NCBI GenBank assembly: GCA_036263655.1
Contig: DATAGP010000009.1
Coordinates: 124,001 to 188,000, forward strand
Direction: 5' to 3'
Length of the DNA: 64,000 nt
Source: Schlegelella_A sp036263655
Lineage (GTDB): Bacteria; Pseudomonadota; Gammaproteobacteria; Burkholderiales; Burkholderiaceae_C
The notes beneath the pieces were generated by a model. The model was not told where the DNA came from. It saw only the letters and a program-made list of their open reading frames with translations, and made no database searches. Shown in pieces: positions 43,578 to 52,646 of this stretch (position 1 is the stretch's first letter; each line of letters starts with the position of its first letter). The translations under genes were made by a program, and so were the position numbers.

Positions 43578-44546
43578 TCACTCCACGGTGATGTTGGCGG
43601 CCTTGATGACCGCGCCCCAGCGCGCGACTTCCTCCGCCAGGAAGGGCGCGAAGCGATCGGGGCCGCGGGCGTCGACGCGAAAGCCCTGCGAGCGCGCCCG
43701 CTCCTCGATGTCCGGCGCGCCCATGATCCTGACGACCTCGGCGGCGATCTTGCCGACGACCGCGTCCGGGGTTCCCGCCGGCACCATCATCGCCGTCCAG
43801 TTCTCGACGAGGAGCGTCGGCATGCCCGCTTCGGCCGTCGTCGGCACGTCCGGCACGGCCGGATGCCGGGCGCTGCTGGCCAAGGCGAGCGCGCGCAGCT
43901 TGCCGCTCTTCACGTGCGCGAACGACTCCGGGAAGTTCGAGAAGATCACGTCGAGCTGGCCGCCGATCAGGTCGGTGATGGACGGTGCGCCGCCCTTGTA
44001 GGGCACGTGCTGGATCTCGGTCTTGGCGAGGTCGTTGAACAGCGCCAGCGTCAGGTGCGGCGGCGTGCCGTTGCCGCTCGAGCCGGCGTTCAGCTTCTTC
44101 GCCCGGGCCGCGGCGAGCAGCTCGCGCATGCTCTGGATCGGGCTCGACGCGTGCACCACGACGAGCATCGGCGAGCCGGCGAGCAGCGCCACCGGCTTCA
44201 GGTCGCGCATGAAGTGGTAAGGCGCCTTCGGGAACAAGGTGAAGTTCGCCGCGTGGGTGAGGGTGATCGCGAGCAGGGTGTTGCCGTCGGGCGGTGACTT
44301 GGCGACGGCGTCGGCGCCGATCTGTCCGCCGTTGCCCGGCTTGTTCTCGATCACCACGCCGACCTTCCAGCGCTCCGCCAGCTGCTGCCCGACGAGGCGC
44401 GCCATGACGTCTGTCAGCCCACCGGGCGGGAACGGCACGACGTAGCGGATCGTCGCGCCGGGCTTCGGGTAGTCGCCCGCCGCCTGCGCCATCGACAGTG
44501 CCGGCACGGCGCCGAGCGCGGCCAGCAGCAGTTCACGTCGGTCCAT
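43578..44546 (-). CDS. Bug-family (tripartite tricarboxylate transporter) solute receptor
   Basis: A 322-residue periplasmic binding protein with a signal peptide (about residues 1-21; MDRRELLLAALGAVPALSMAQA). Bug/TctC hallmarks are present: VVPFPPGGLTDVMARLVGQQL, VIENKPGNGGQIGADAVAKSPPDG and FNDLAKTEIQHVPYKGGAPSITDLIGGQLDV. It is the last gene of the sulfolactate operon, 59 bases after comC. In Chromohalobacter the equivalent position holds slcH with its TTT membrane subunits, so this may be a sulfolactate receptor. The membrane subunits TctA/TctB are not in the window. Confidence 0.92.
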   Translation of the reverse strand: MDRRELLLAALGAVPALSMAQAAGDYPKPGATIRYVVPFPPGGLTDVMARLVGQQLAERWKVGVVIENKPGNGGQIGADAVAKSPPDGNTLLAITLTHAANFTLFPKAPYHFMRDLKPVALLAGSPMLVVVHASSPIQSMRELLAAARAKKLNAGSSGNGTPPHLTLALFNDLAKTEIQHVPYKGGAPSITDLIGGQLDVIFSNFPESFAHVKSGKLRALALASSARHPAVPDVPTTAEAGMPTLLVENWTAMMVPAGTPDAVVGKIAAEVVRIMGAPDIEERARSQGFRVDARGPDRFAPFLAEEVARWGAVIKAANITVE

Positions 44547-44605
44547 TCGTCTCTCCTGGAAAGTCGCCGCGTGCGGACGGCTGTGCGGGTCGGGTGGTCG
44601 AGGGA

Positions 44606-45604
44606 TCAGGCATCCATGGCGGCGAGCAGCGCGTCGGCGACGACGATGCCGTTCGCTTCCGCGGCGCGCCGCAGGCTCTCGCGGCGAGCTCCCGGGAGGC
44701 GCACGCCGTCGTCAGAGAGCATCTCGGCGATCAGGACCTCGATGCGGTCGAGGAAGGCGTCCCTTCCGACGAGCGCCTGCGGATCGATGACGATGAACGC
44801 CTGGCCGATGCGCGGCCGGTTGCCTTCGTCGACGAAGAAGCTCGACGCCTCGAAGCCGAAGCTCGCTCCGACGAGCGCGCTCACGAGCAGCTCGACGATC
44901 AGCGCCAGCATCGCGCCCTTGGGGCTCGACATGGCGCCGATGGGCAGCATCGAGCCGGCCAGCGCCGCCCGGGCATCGGTCGTCGGCTCGCCGGCGGGGT
45001 CGAGGGCCCAGCCAAGCGGGATCGGCTTGCCTTCCTTGGCCGCGACCATGACCTTGCCGCGCGCGACTTCGCTGAGGCTCAGGTCGACCAGCAGCGGCTC
45101 GCCGCGTCGGGGGAAGATCGCCGCGACCGGGTTGGTGCCGAAGATCGGATGGCGGCCGCCCGCCGCCGGCATCGCCGCCGGCGAGTTGGCGAAGCCCAGA
45201 CCGACCATGCCCGCGGCGGCGGCAGGGCGCAGGTGATCGACGATGACGCCGGCGTGGTGGCTGTTGGCGACGCCGACGAAGGCGAAGCCGAGCCCGGCGG
45301 CGCGGCGCACCGCCTCGCCAACCGCCAGCTCGCAGGCGGGGAACGCCAGTCCGTCGCCCGCATCGACGATCGCTGCACCGCCCGTGGCCGACCGGACGGC
45401 CGGCACCGCCGCGCCGTCGACACGGCCGTTGCGCAGATGGGCGGCGTACTGGGCGACGCGGCTCAGGCCGTGAGAGCCGAGCCCCTGCGCCTCGGCGAGC
45501 ACGAGCGCGCGCGCCGTGGACTCGGCCATCGTCCTGCCGGCGCCGGCGCGCACGAGGGCCGCGCCGACCCGGGTTCTCGCTTCCTCCAGCGAGAGCGTGG
45601 CCAT
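44606..45604 (-). CDS. comC: (R)-sulfolactate dehydrogenase ComC-like (Ldh2 family)
   Basis: A 332-residue Ldh2-family NAD(P)H oxidoreductase. Family motifs are EAQGLGSHGLSRVAQYA, NSHHAGVIVDH, and FANSPAAMPAAGGRHPIFGTNPVAA. The operon order suyA-suyB-slcC-comC identifies it as ComC, which would reduce 3-sulfopyruvate to (R)-sulfolactate for SuyAB. Its ATG overlaps the slcC stop by one base (TGATG). Sequence alone would only give a malate/lactate-type dehydrogenase; the specific name rests on context. Confidence 0.85.
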   Translation of the reverse strand: MATLSLEEARTRVGAALVRAGAGRTMAESTARALVLAEAQGLGSHGLSRVAQYAAHLRNGRVDGAAVPAVRSATGGAAIVDAGDGLAFPACELAVGEAVRRAAGLGFAFVGVANSHHAGVIVDHLRPAAAAGMVGLGFANSPAAMPAAGGRHPIFGTNPVAAIFPRRGEPLLVDLSLSEVARGKVMVAAKEGKPIPLGWALDPAGEPTTDARAALAGSMLPIGAMSSPKGAMLALIVELLVSALVGASFGFEASSFFVDEGNRPRIGQAFIVIDPQALVGRDAFLDRIEVLIAEMLSDDGVRLPGARRESLRRAAEANGIVVADALLAAMDA

Positions 45605-46527
45605 CAGCGCAGTGCCTCGAGGACCTTGTCGGCGATCAGGAACGACACGCGCGCGTTCGACTGCGCGGAGACGCCGGCGATGTGCGGCGTCAGCAGCAGG
45701 TTGGGACAGCCCGCGAACGGATTGGCACCGGCGAGCGGCTCGACAGCGAACACGTCGAGCGCGGCGCCGCCAAGGTGGCCGCTGCGCAGCGCGGCCGCGA
45801 CGGCCTCCTCGTCGACGATGCCGCCGCGGGCGGTGTTGACGAGGATCGCGCCCGGCTTCATCGCCGCGATGCGCGCCGCGTTGAACAGGTCGCGGGTCGG
45901 CGCGACCAGCGGCACGTGCAGGCTGACGACGTCGGCCTCGGCGCAGAGCTCGTCCAGCGAGACGGCGCGCACGCCCGCTTCCGCGAAGGACGGATGCGCA
46001 GGGCCGAGCACCGCGTCGAAGGCGACGACGTTCATCCCCAGGCCTCGCGCCAACCCGCCGGTGACGCGACCGATCGAGCCGAAGCCGACCAGCCCCAGCG
46101 TCTGCCCCGCCGCTTCGCGACCCTCGGCGAGCTTGTTGCGGGGCCACCAGCCGGCGGCGACCTCGCCCGATGACAGGTAGGCGCCGCGCAGGAGCAGCAA
46201 GGCGGCGGCGATGACGTACTCGGCCACTGACTGCGCGTTCGCGCCGGTCGCCGGGATGACCGTCATGCTGCGGCCCCGGCAGGCGTCCACGTCGATGTTG
46301 TCGAGCCCGACGCCGAGACGGCCGATCACCTCGCAGCGGACCAGCGCCTCGAGCAGCTCGCCGCGGACCTGCGTGCGGTTGCGGACGATCAGCGCGTCGG
46401 CGCCGGCCGCCTCGGCGAGCAGGCGCGGCGGGTCGTCGACGAGGGCCGGGTCGTAGAGCACGTCGTGCGCATCGGCGAGCCGCGCGACGGCCCGCTGGTC
46501 CATGAACTCGGGGATGACGATGCGCAT
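45604..46527 (-). CDS. slcC: (S)-sulfolactate dehydrogenase SlcC-like (D-isomer 2-hydroxyacid dehydrogenase family)
   Basis: A 307-residue SerA-like NAD-dependent dehydrogenase. It has GLVGFGSIGRVTGGLARGL (Rossmann site), the Arg in NTARGGIVDEEAV, the catalytic Glu in DVFAVEP and the catalytic His in LLTPHIAGV. With neighbours SuyAB and ComC it is expected to oxidise (S)-sulfolactate to sulfopyruvate. The start at 46527 is 14 bases after the suyB stop. A SerA-like 3-phosphoglycerate role is less likely in this operon. Confidence 0.85.
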   Translation of the reverse strand: MRIVIPEFMDQRAVARLADAHDVLYDPALVDDPPRLLAEAAGADALIVRNRTQVRGELLEALVRCEVIGRLGVGLDNIDVDACRGRSMTVIPATGANAQSVAEYVIAAALLLLRGAYLSSGEVAAGWWPRNKLAEGREAAGQTLGLVGFGSIGRVTGGLARGLGMNVVAFDAVLGPAHPSFAEAGVRAVSLDELCAEADVVSLHVPLVAPTRDLFNAARIAAMKPGAILVNTARGGIVDEEAVAAALRSGHLGGAALDVFAVEPLAGANPFAGCPNLLLTPHIAGVSAQSNARVSFLIADKVLEALR

Positions 46528-46541
46528 CGGCGAGCGCCGGC

Positions 46542-47717
46542 TCAGGCGCTCTCGTACAGCCGGGTCAGCACGAACTCGCGGTGGCCGAGCGCCTCGGCGG
46601 CCGTGAGCCTTCCGTTGGCGGTGCGCAGCATGCATTCGAGCAGCCGGTCGCCGGCCTGGTCGAGGTTGATCTCGCGCTGCAGCAGGCCCGAGGTGTCGAC
46701 GTCGACGTGCTCGCTCATCAGGCGCACCGTGCGCGGATTGGCGCAGATCTTGATGACCGGCAGGATCGGGTTGCCGATGACGTTGCCCTGGCCCGTCGGA
46801 AAGAAGTGCACGGCGTAGCCGGAGGCGGCGCAGAGCGTCACCATCTCCGCCGCCGCGCTCGACGAATCCATGAACCAGAGCCCCGGATGGCTCGGGATCT
46901 CGGCCTTGTCGAGGACGCCGTCGACGGTGCAGTGCTTGCCGATCTTCTGGATGTTGCCGAGCGCCTTCTCCTCGATCGTCGTCAGCCCGCCGGCGATGTT
47001 GCCCTTGGTCGGCTGCGAGTCGGAGAGGTCGCTCGTCTTGTGCCGGTTGATGACCTCCTGGTAGCGGTCGAACATGAACTGGAAGCGCTCGCGCACCGCG
47101 TCGCTGGCGCAGCGTGCCTTGACGATGTCCTCCCCGCCGGTGAGCTCGGTGGTCTCGCCGAAGCAGAGCGTCGTGCCGAGCGCGTGCAGCTTGTCGAAGG
47201 CGTTGCCGACGGTCGGGTTCGAGCCGCACCCGGAGGTGGTGTCGCTCTCGCCGCACTTGGTCGAGACCCACAGCTCCGAGATCGGGCACGGCTCGCGATG
47301 CTTCTCGCTCGCCTGCTGCACGAACTCGCGCGCCGCCTTCGAGGCGCGCATGATGGTCGCGTGGTCGCCGTGGCCCTCGATGCCGAAGCCGACCACCGGC
47401 TTGCCGGTCGCGGCGATGCCGTCGACGACGCGCTTCGTCCAGCCCTCCTCGATGCCGATCACCACCACGGCGGCGACGTTCGGGTTGCAGCCGGCGCCGA
47501 TGAGCGTGCGGAAGTGCAGCTCGAGGTCGGCGCCGAACTGCAGCCGCCCGTACGGATGCGGGATCGCCATCGCGCCCTTGATGTTGTGCGCCACCGCCTC
47601 GGCCGCCGAGTTCGACAGGTCGTCGAGCGGCAGGACGATGACGTGGTTCCGCACCCCGACCCGGCCGTTCTCGCGGCGATAGCCGAGGAAGGTGGATTCG
47701 TTCGTGACGACGCTCAT
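46542..47717 (-). CDS. suyB: (R)-sulfolactate sulfo-lyase large subunit SuyB (UxaA family)
   Basis: A 391-residue protein of the UxaA/altronate dehydratase large-subunit family. It starts with TFLGYRRENGRVGVRNHVIVLP and has a Cys-rich stretch (STKCGESDTTSGCGSNPTVG) typical of the metal-binding core. With SuyA it would cleave (R)-3-sulfolactate into pyruvate and sulfite. The start lies two bases after the suyA stop. Altronate or galactarate dehydratase (UxaA, GarD) would be the alternative, but slcC and comC downstream point to sulfolactate. Confidence 0.88.
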   Translation of the reverse strand: MSVVTNESTFLGYRRENGRVGVRNHVIVLPLDDLSNSAAEAVAHNIKGAMAIPHPYGRLQFGADLELHFRTLIGAGCNPNVAAVVVIGIEEGWTKRVVDGIAATGKPVVGFGIEGHGDHATIMRASKAAREFVQQASEKHREPCPISELWVSTKCGESDTTSGCGSNPTVGNAFDKLHALGTTLCFGETTELTGGEDIVKARCASDAVRERFQFMFDRYQEVINRHKTSDLSDSQPTKGNIAGGLTTIEEKALGNIQKIGKHCTVDGVLDKAEIPSHPGLWFMDSSSAAAEMVTLCAASGYAVHFFPTGQGNVIGNPILPVIKICANPRTVRLMSEHVDVDTSGLLQREINLDQAGDRLLECMLRTANGRLTAAEALGHREFVLTRLYESA

Positions 47718-47719
47718 GG

Positions 47720-48001
47720 CTACCACCTCTTGGTCTTGATGTTCTGGACGTGGGCGTGCTCGCCTTTGCGAATCGGCGCGACCACCTTGCCCATGTCGAT
47801 GCCGTACTTGACGACCGTGTCGCCGACGGCCATGTCCTTCAGCGCCACCTTGTGGCCGATCGGGATGTCCTGGCGCGCCTGCAGCTCGATGAGCCGGTCG
47901 TCGTCCATCACCCAGCCCGTCATCGGCGTCCCCGCCGTGACGCCTTCCACGACGACGACGGCGACGGTGTCGGCGGCGTCGTGCAGCACACAATGAATCA
48001 T
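47720..48001 (-). CDS. suyA: (R)-sulfolactate sulfo-lyase small subunit SuyA (SAF domain)
   Basis: A 93-residue SAF-domain protein. It shows the typical small-subunit pattern of UxaA-type lyases: ARQDIPIGHKVALKDMAVGDTVVKYG and an end in EHAHVQNIKTKRW. ATG 48001 starts MIHCVLHD; an upstream frame would run into the divergent region. It is the first gene of the suyAB-slcC-comC-receptor operon, which is divergent from the DedA gene at 48132; the intervening 130 bases must contain both promoters. Confidence 0.85.
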   Translation of the reverse strand: MIHCVLHDAADTVAVVVVEGVTAGTPMTGWVMDDDRLIELQARQDIPIGHKVALKDMAVGDTVVKYGIDMGKVVAPIRKGEHAHVQNIKTKRW

Positions 48002-48131
48002 TCCAGAGCCCCGGATCGGTTTGCGAACGGGCGATCCTAGCGCCTGCCATCGACATGGCCCCGGGCGCAACGCCGCCTCGTCGACAATGGCCACGTGCAC
48101 ACGCTGTCGACGGACGTCTGACGGGGCGCCA

Positions 48132-48746
48132 ATGGCCGAGTGGGTCATGCGCTTCATCGAGGACCACGGCTATCTCGGCATCGCCTTGCTGATGCTCGCC
48201 GAGAACCTGTTCCCGCCGATGCCCTCCGAGCTGATCATGCCGTTCGCCGGCTTCCTCGCCGCGCGCGGCGATCTGCGTCCCGAGCTCGTCGTGGCGGCGG
48301 GCGCGCTCGGAGCCCTCATCGGTGCGCTCCCCTGGTACTTCGCGGGCCGTGCGCTCGGCTGCGACCGCGTCATGCGCTTCGCCGATCGACACGGGCAATG
48401 GCTCACCGTCTCCGCCGAGGAGATCGATGGAGCGCTGAAGTGGTTCGCCAGGCGAGGGCCGATCGTGCTCGTCGTCGGCCGCCTCGTCCCTGCCCTGCGG
48501 ACAGTCGTGTCCTTGCCCGCCGGTCTCGCGAAGCTGCCGCTGCGCTCCTTCCTCGTCTGGACCCTGCTCGGGTCGGTCCTGTGGTGCTCCCTTCTCACGG
48601 CCACGGGCTACGTCCTGGAGGCGCAGTACGAGCGCATCGCGGGCTGGCTGAATCCAGTGTCGACGGCGATCCTCGCCATCATCGTCGTGGCCTACGTCGT
48701 GCGACTGGTGCGGCATCGTCGGAAACGCTCGCCCGAACGGACTTGA
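48132..48746 (+). CDS. DedA-family membrane protein
   Basis: A 204-residue inner-membrane protein of the DedA/VTT family. It has the conserved ENLFPPMPSELIMPFAGFLAARG near the N-terminus and GRLVPALRTVVSLPAGLAKLPL in the middle, and four or more membrane helices. DedA proteins support membrane lipid and undecaprenyl-phosphate recycling. Several family members act as lipid flippases. The start at 48132 begins the family N-terminus (AEWVMRFIEDHGYLGIALLML). It is divergent from suyA and precedes the LOG-family gene. Confidence 0.92.
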   Translation: MAEWVMRFIEDHGYLGIALLMLAENLFPPMPSELIMPFAGFLAARGDLRPELVVAAGALGALIGALPWYFAGRALGCDRVMRFADRHGQWLTVSAEEIDGALKWFARRGPIVLVVGRLVPALRTVVSLPAGLAKLPLRSFLVWTLLGSVLWCSLLTATGYVLEAQYERIAGWLNPVSTAILAIIVVAYVVRLVRHRRKRSPERT

Positions 48747-48796
48747 TGCATCTCCGCCGGCCCGGGGACCGTGGCAAAACCCGTTAGGCTTGGCTC

Positions 48797-49705
48797 ATGG
48801 AAAAGCCCGCCGCGCTGCCCGAGCGCACCTTCCCCACCGCGCAGGAGGACGCCGAGAAGGAGATCGTCGCCGCGCAGCCCTTGTACGAAGGGCCCGAGAG
48901 CGCGTACCGCCTGGCCTTCACCGACGTCGACTTCCTGCTCCGCGAAGAGCTGCGGCCGATTCGGCTGCAGCTCGAGCTCCTCAAGCCGCAGCTGATCCAG
49001 GACGAGCAGGGCATCGAGGCGACCATCGTCTTCTTCGGCAGCGCCCGCATCCTGGCGCCCGAAGTGGCCGAGCGAGCGCTGGCCGCTGCCCGCGAGAGCG
49101 GCGACGCGCGGTCGCAGCGCGTGGCCGAGACGCGCGTCGCGATGTCGCGCTACTACGAGGAGGCGCGCCGCTTCGCCGGCATCGTCACCCGGCGCTCGGC
49201 CTCCTTCGCGAAGCCGCTCTACGTCGTCACCGGCGGCGGGCCCGGGATCATGGAGGCCGGCAACCGCGGTGCCTTCGAGGTCGGCGGCAAGAGCGTGGGC
49301 CTCAACATCGTCCTCACGCACGAGCAGGTGCCGAACCGCTTCATCACGCCGGAGCTGTGCTTCCAGTTCCACTACTTCGCGCTGCGCAAGATGCACTTCC
49401 TGATGCGCGCCGTGGCCCTGGTCTGCTTCCCCGGCGGCTTCGGCACGCTCGACGAGATGTTCGAGGTGCTGACCCTGGTGCAGACCGGCAAGTCGCGGAT
49501 GCGCCCGATCCTGCTCTTCGGCCGCGAGTTCTGGACCCGCCTGATCGACTTCGACCTGCTGATCGAGACCGGCATGATCTCTCCGGGCGACGTGAACCTG
49601 TTCCACTTCGTCGAGACCGCCGAGGAGGCGTGGGACCTCCTCGCGGCGCAGTACGGCTACGACCTGCCGGAAACGACCACGGGCGATCTCGCCCTCGACA
49701 TCTAG
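48797..49705 (+). CDS. LOG-family Rossmann protein (TIGR00730-like)
   Basis: A 302-residue LOG/lysine-decarboxylase-like protein. It carries the diagnostic VTGGGPGIMEAGNRGAF and CFPGGFGTLDEMFEVL (PGGxGTxxE) motifs, with an extra N-terminal 100 residues of helical sequence. Shorter LOG proteins are cytokinin riboside 5'-monophosphate phosphoribohydrolases; for the longer bacterial form the substrate is a nucleoside monophosphate of unknown kind. It lies between DedA and arginase on the same strand. Confidence 0.88.
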   Translation: MEKPAALPERTFPTAQEDAEKEIVAAQPLYEGPESAYRLAFTDVDFLLREELRPIRLQLELLKPQLIQDEQGIEATIVFFGSARILAPEVAERALAAARESGDARSQRVAETRVAMSRYYEEARRFAGIVTRRSASFAKPLYVVTGGGPGIMEAGNRGAFEVGGKSVGLNIVLTHEQVPNRFITPELCFQFHYFALRKMHFLMRAVALVCFPGGFGTLDEMFEVLTLVQTGKSRMRPILLFGREFWTRLIDFDLLIETGMISPGDVNLFHFVETAEEAWDLLAAQYGYDLPETTTGDLALDI

Positions 49706-49717
49706 GCCCTTCGGCGC

Positions 49718-50641
49718 ATGGCGCGCACGCACAACCTCGTCAGCCTGATCGGCGCCCCCACCGACATCGGCGCGGGCAGCCGCGGCTCGAGCATGGGGCC
49801 CGAGGCGCTGCGCGTCGCCGACATCGGCCGGGTCCTCGAAGGTCACGGGCTCGAGGTGCTCGACCGCGGCAACCTGAGCGGTCCGCCGAACCCGTGGCAG
49901 CCGCCGACCGACGGCTACCGCCATCTCGAGGCCGTCGCCGAATGGAACCGCATCGTTCACGACGCCGTCCATGCCGAGCTCGCCGGCGGCCGCATGCCGA
50001 TCCTGCTCGGCGGCGACCACTCGCTCGGCATCGGCTCGATCAGCGCCGTCGCCCGGCACTGCCGCGAGGCCGGCAAGAAGCTGCGCGTGCTCTGGCTCGA
50101 CGCGCACGCCGACTTCAACACCAACAACCTGACCCCGAGCGGCAACATCCACGGCATGCCGGTCGCGTGCCTGTGCGGCTACGGGCCGAAGGAGCTCGTC
50201 GAGATCGGCGGCAAGGTCCCGGCGATCAGCGCCAAGTGGGTGCGGCAGATCGGCATCCGCAGCGTCGACGCGGGCGAGAAGCGCCTCGTGCACGGCGCCG
50301 GCCTCGAGGTCTTCGACATGCGCTACATCGACGAGATGGGCATGCGCCACACGATGGAGCTGGCGCTGGCGACGATCGACGCCAACACCCACCTGCACGT
50401 GAGCTTCGACGTCGACTTCCTCGACGCCGACATCGCGCCGGGCGTGGGCACCACGGTCAAGGGCGGCCCGACCTACCGCGAGGCGCAGCTCTGCATGGAG
50501 ATGATCGCTGACACCGGCGCCCTCGCCTCGCTCGACGTCATGGAGCTGAACCCGGCGCTCGACGTCCGCAACCGCACGGCGGAGATCGCCGTCGACCTGA
50601 TCGAGAGCCTGTTCGGAAAGAGCACGCTCATGCGGCGCTAG
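49718..50641 (+). CDS. rocF: Arginase (ureohydrolase family)
   Basis: A 307-residue manganese enzyme that splits arginine to ornithine and urea. The metal motifs are GGDHS, DAHADFN and SFDVDFLDAD; the substrate loop reads TPSGNIHGMPV, as in arginases. The C-terminus (SLDVMELNPALDVRNRTAEIAVDLI) also matches. It begins 12 bases after the LOG gene stop, probably co-transcribed. No urease or ornithine genes are adjacent. Arginase and not agmatinase is supported by the NIHGMP loop. Confidence 0.95.
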   Translation: MARTHNLVSLIGAPTDIGAGSRGSSMGPEALRVADIGRVLEGHGLEVLDRGNLSGPPNPWQPPTDGYRHLEAVAEWNRIVHDAVHAELAGGRMPILLGGDHSLGIGSISAVARHCREAGKKLRVLWLDAHADFNTNNLTPSGNIHGMPVACLCGYGPKELVEIGGKVPAISAKWVRQIGIRSVDAGEKRLVHGAGLEVFDMRYIDEMGMRHTMELALATIDANTHLHVSFDVDFLDADIAPGVGTTVKGGPTYREAQLCMEMIADTGALASLDVMELNPALDVRNRTAEIAVDLIESLFGKSTLMRR

Positions 50642-50652
50642 CCGCCGCGCGC

Positions 50653-52536
50653 CTAGCAGGCGCCGCCGCCGGCGTCCTGGCCGACGCGGTCGACGAGCTC
50701 GCGCTCGGGCTTGTCGAGCCGGCCGTACAGACGGATCGACTTGCCCATGTCGAGCAGGCCGGGCTTCTTCGCCGTCGGCGTCAGGACGAGGTCGATCGTT
50801 CGCTGCCCGAAGTGGACGCCGCCGCTGCCGGTGGTGCGCGTGTTGGCGCTGTCGATCACCAGGCTGCGGATGCGCGCCCTGCCGGCGGCGATGTCGACGT
50901 TCGCCGCCGCGCACGGCAAGGGCAAGGGCTCGTTGCCGCCGAGGAAGGTGCGGACCACCTTGCCGGCCTGCAGGCCCATCTTCGCGTCCAGCATGCTGGG
51001 GATCGTTCCGTCGGCGAGCCGGAACGAGGCGTTGCCGGCGACGCTGGCGAGCATCTCGTCGAGCCCGGAGCCCTTCGCCGTCAGAACCGCACGGCCCTGC
51101 AGCGCACCCGACAGGCGCCGCGTCGGGTCCTGCGCGGGCAGCAGCGACTCGAGGCGCACACCCCGCCAGGCGAGGCGCGCCTCGCCGGCCGGCAGCTCGT
51201 CGCGCAGGTCGGCCTTCACGCTTCCGGTCGCGTGGCCGCCGGCGACGCCGAGGTCGATCGACGACACCTCGAGCACGCCGTCGAGCAGCTTCGCCTGCAG
51301 CGTCAGGCTCTGCACGGGCCTGGCGTCGGCGACGTGCAGCCGTCGCGCCGCGAAGCTCAGCTGGGCGTCCCAGCCGCGCAGCCTCGGCGTGCCGTTCGGC
51401 GCGCTCGCGGCCGGCGCCGGGACGGCGCTCGCGGCACGGAGCACGGGCCGCACTGCCGAGGCCGCTCGCGCCGCGGCCGGCGCGGCGCGGCCGGCGATCC
51501 AGGCCAGGTCCGCGGCGTCGGTCGAATCGCTGCGCAGCTCGGCGCGAAGGCGATGCTTCTGCTCGTCCCGCGTCCACTCGACGCTGCCCGCGAGATCGGT
51601 GGCGCCGATCCGAGCGGTGGCGTCGGCGAGTGCGAGGCGGCCGGGCGCGACGCTGAGCTGGCCGACGGCGCGCAGCGCCTTGGCTGTGCGGTAGCGCTCG
51701 CCGATCCACGGGCCCAGGGTGGCCAGTGATCGGCCGGCGAGGAGCATGCGCGCCTCGATGCGCGGCTGGAGCAGGAGGTCGGCGGCACGACCGTCGAGCT
51801 CGATGCGCGCGCCCTCGACCTCGGCGTGACCGCGAAGGGGAAACCACGCGCCGCTCTTCAGCAGGCTGATCGCCGCGCCGGTCAGCGTGCTGCCGCGGAA
51901 ATCGACGCGGCGGTACGAGCCGTCGAAGTCGACGCGGCTCGGCAGCGCCGCCGCGGCGTCGCGCGCCTGCTCGGCGGCGGCATCGGCCGGGCTCGACTTC
52001 GCGCGCAGCACGAGGTCGATCCCGCGGTTGACGAAGGTCAGCGACGTGCGCTCCGCTTCCAGGACCGTGAACCAGTAGCGGCCGAGCCCGCGATCGTCGG
52101 GTCGGCGCAGGCGCCAGTTGCGCAGCCCGTCCGGCCGCCGCTCCAGGTTCACCTCGCCGTTCTTCAGCCGGACGCGCGAGATCACCCAGCGCCCCTCGCT
52201 GCGCCGCCCGGTGAACTCGAAGTCGACCTCCTCGAAGTCGGCGAAGGGACGCGTGCTCTCGGACCACGGGGCGTTGGCGATGCGCACGCCGCGCATCGCG
52301 AGCCGCGGCGCGAGCTGCGGCCCGATGCCGAGCCGGATCGAATCGAAGTGGACGGGACGGCCCGAGGTGGCCGTCAGGTAGCGCGAGGCCGCCGGGCCGA
52401 GCCACCACGGATGCGTCGCGACGACCACCGCGCCGACGACCACGAGCGCCAGCAGCAGCCACCCGGCCACGCGCCACGCGCTCCACCGCCTGGGCGCGTC
52501 AGCGTGGACTTCTGCGCTGGGCTCGGCGGCGGGCAT
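50653..52536 (-). CDS. AsmA family protein
   Basis: A 627-residue envelope protein. A membrane anchor (WRVAGWLLLALVVVGAVVVATHPWWL) at residues 20-45 is followed by the AsmA N-terminal block (LTATSGRPVHFDSIRLGIGPQLAPRLAMRGVRIANAPW) and a C-terminal AsmA-2 block (LSGALQGRAVLTAKGSGLDEMLASVAGNASFRLADGTI). The middle has an Ala/Pro-rich linker near residue 340-380. It belongs to the same broad superfamily as TamB and is likely involved in lipid transport between the membranes. ATG 52536 is preferred to 52593 because the latter adds a peptide without family features. Confidence 0.9.
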   Translation of the reverse strand: MPAAEPSAEVHADAPRRWSAWRVAGWLLLALVVVGAVVVATHPWWLGPAASRYLTATSGRPVHFDSIRLGIGPQLAPRLAMRGVRIANAPWSESTRPFADFEEVDFEFTGRRSEGRWVISRVRLKNGEVNLERRPDGLRNWRLRRPDDRGLGRYWFTVLEAERTSLTFVNRGIDLVLRAKSSPADAAAEQARDAAAALPSRVDFDGSYRRVDFRGSTLTGAAISLLKSGAWFPLRGHAEVEGARIELDGRAADLLLQPRIEARMLLAGRSLATLGPWIGERYRTAKALRAVGQLSVAPGRLALADATARIGATDLAGSVEWTRDEQKHRLRAELRSDSTDAADLAWIAGRAAPAAARAASAVRPVLRAASAVPAPAASAPNGTPRLRGWDAQLSFAARRLHVADARPVQSLTLQAKLLDGVLEVSSIDLGVAGGHATGSVKADLRDELPAGEARLAWRGVRLESLLPAQDPTRRLSGALQGRAVLTAKGSGLDEMLASVAGNASFRLADGTIPSMLDAKMGLQAGKVVRTFLGGNEPLPLPCAAANVDIAAGRARIRSLVIDSANTRTTGSGGVHFGQRTIDLVLTPTAKKPGLLDMGKSIRLYGRLDKPERELVDRVGQDAGGGAC

Positions 52537-52646
52537 CGGCCCATCGTAAGCGGCGGACTCGAAAGGGCCGCTCGCGAGTGACCGCGTGGCCACAATGGGC
52601 GCGCCATTTGCTCGACGGCGAGGTTCCGCGCACTGCGATCACCCCC

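Noticed and set aside
48692..52486. Minus-strand frame of about 1260 codons crossing the LOG, arginase and AsmA genes
   Set aside because: It runs through three well-identified genes in other frames and has no recognisable domain.
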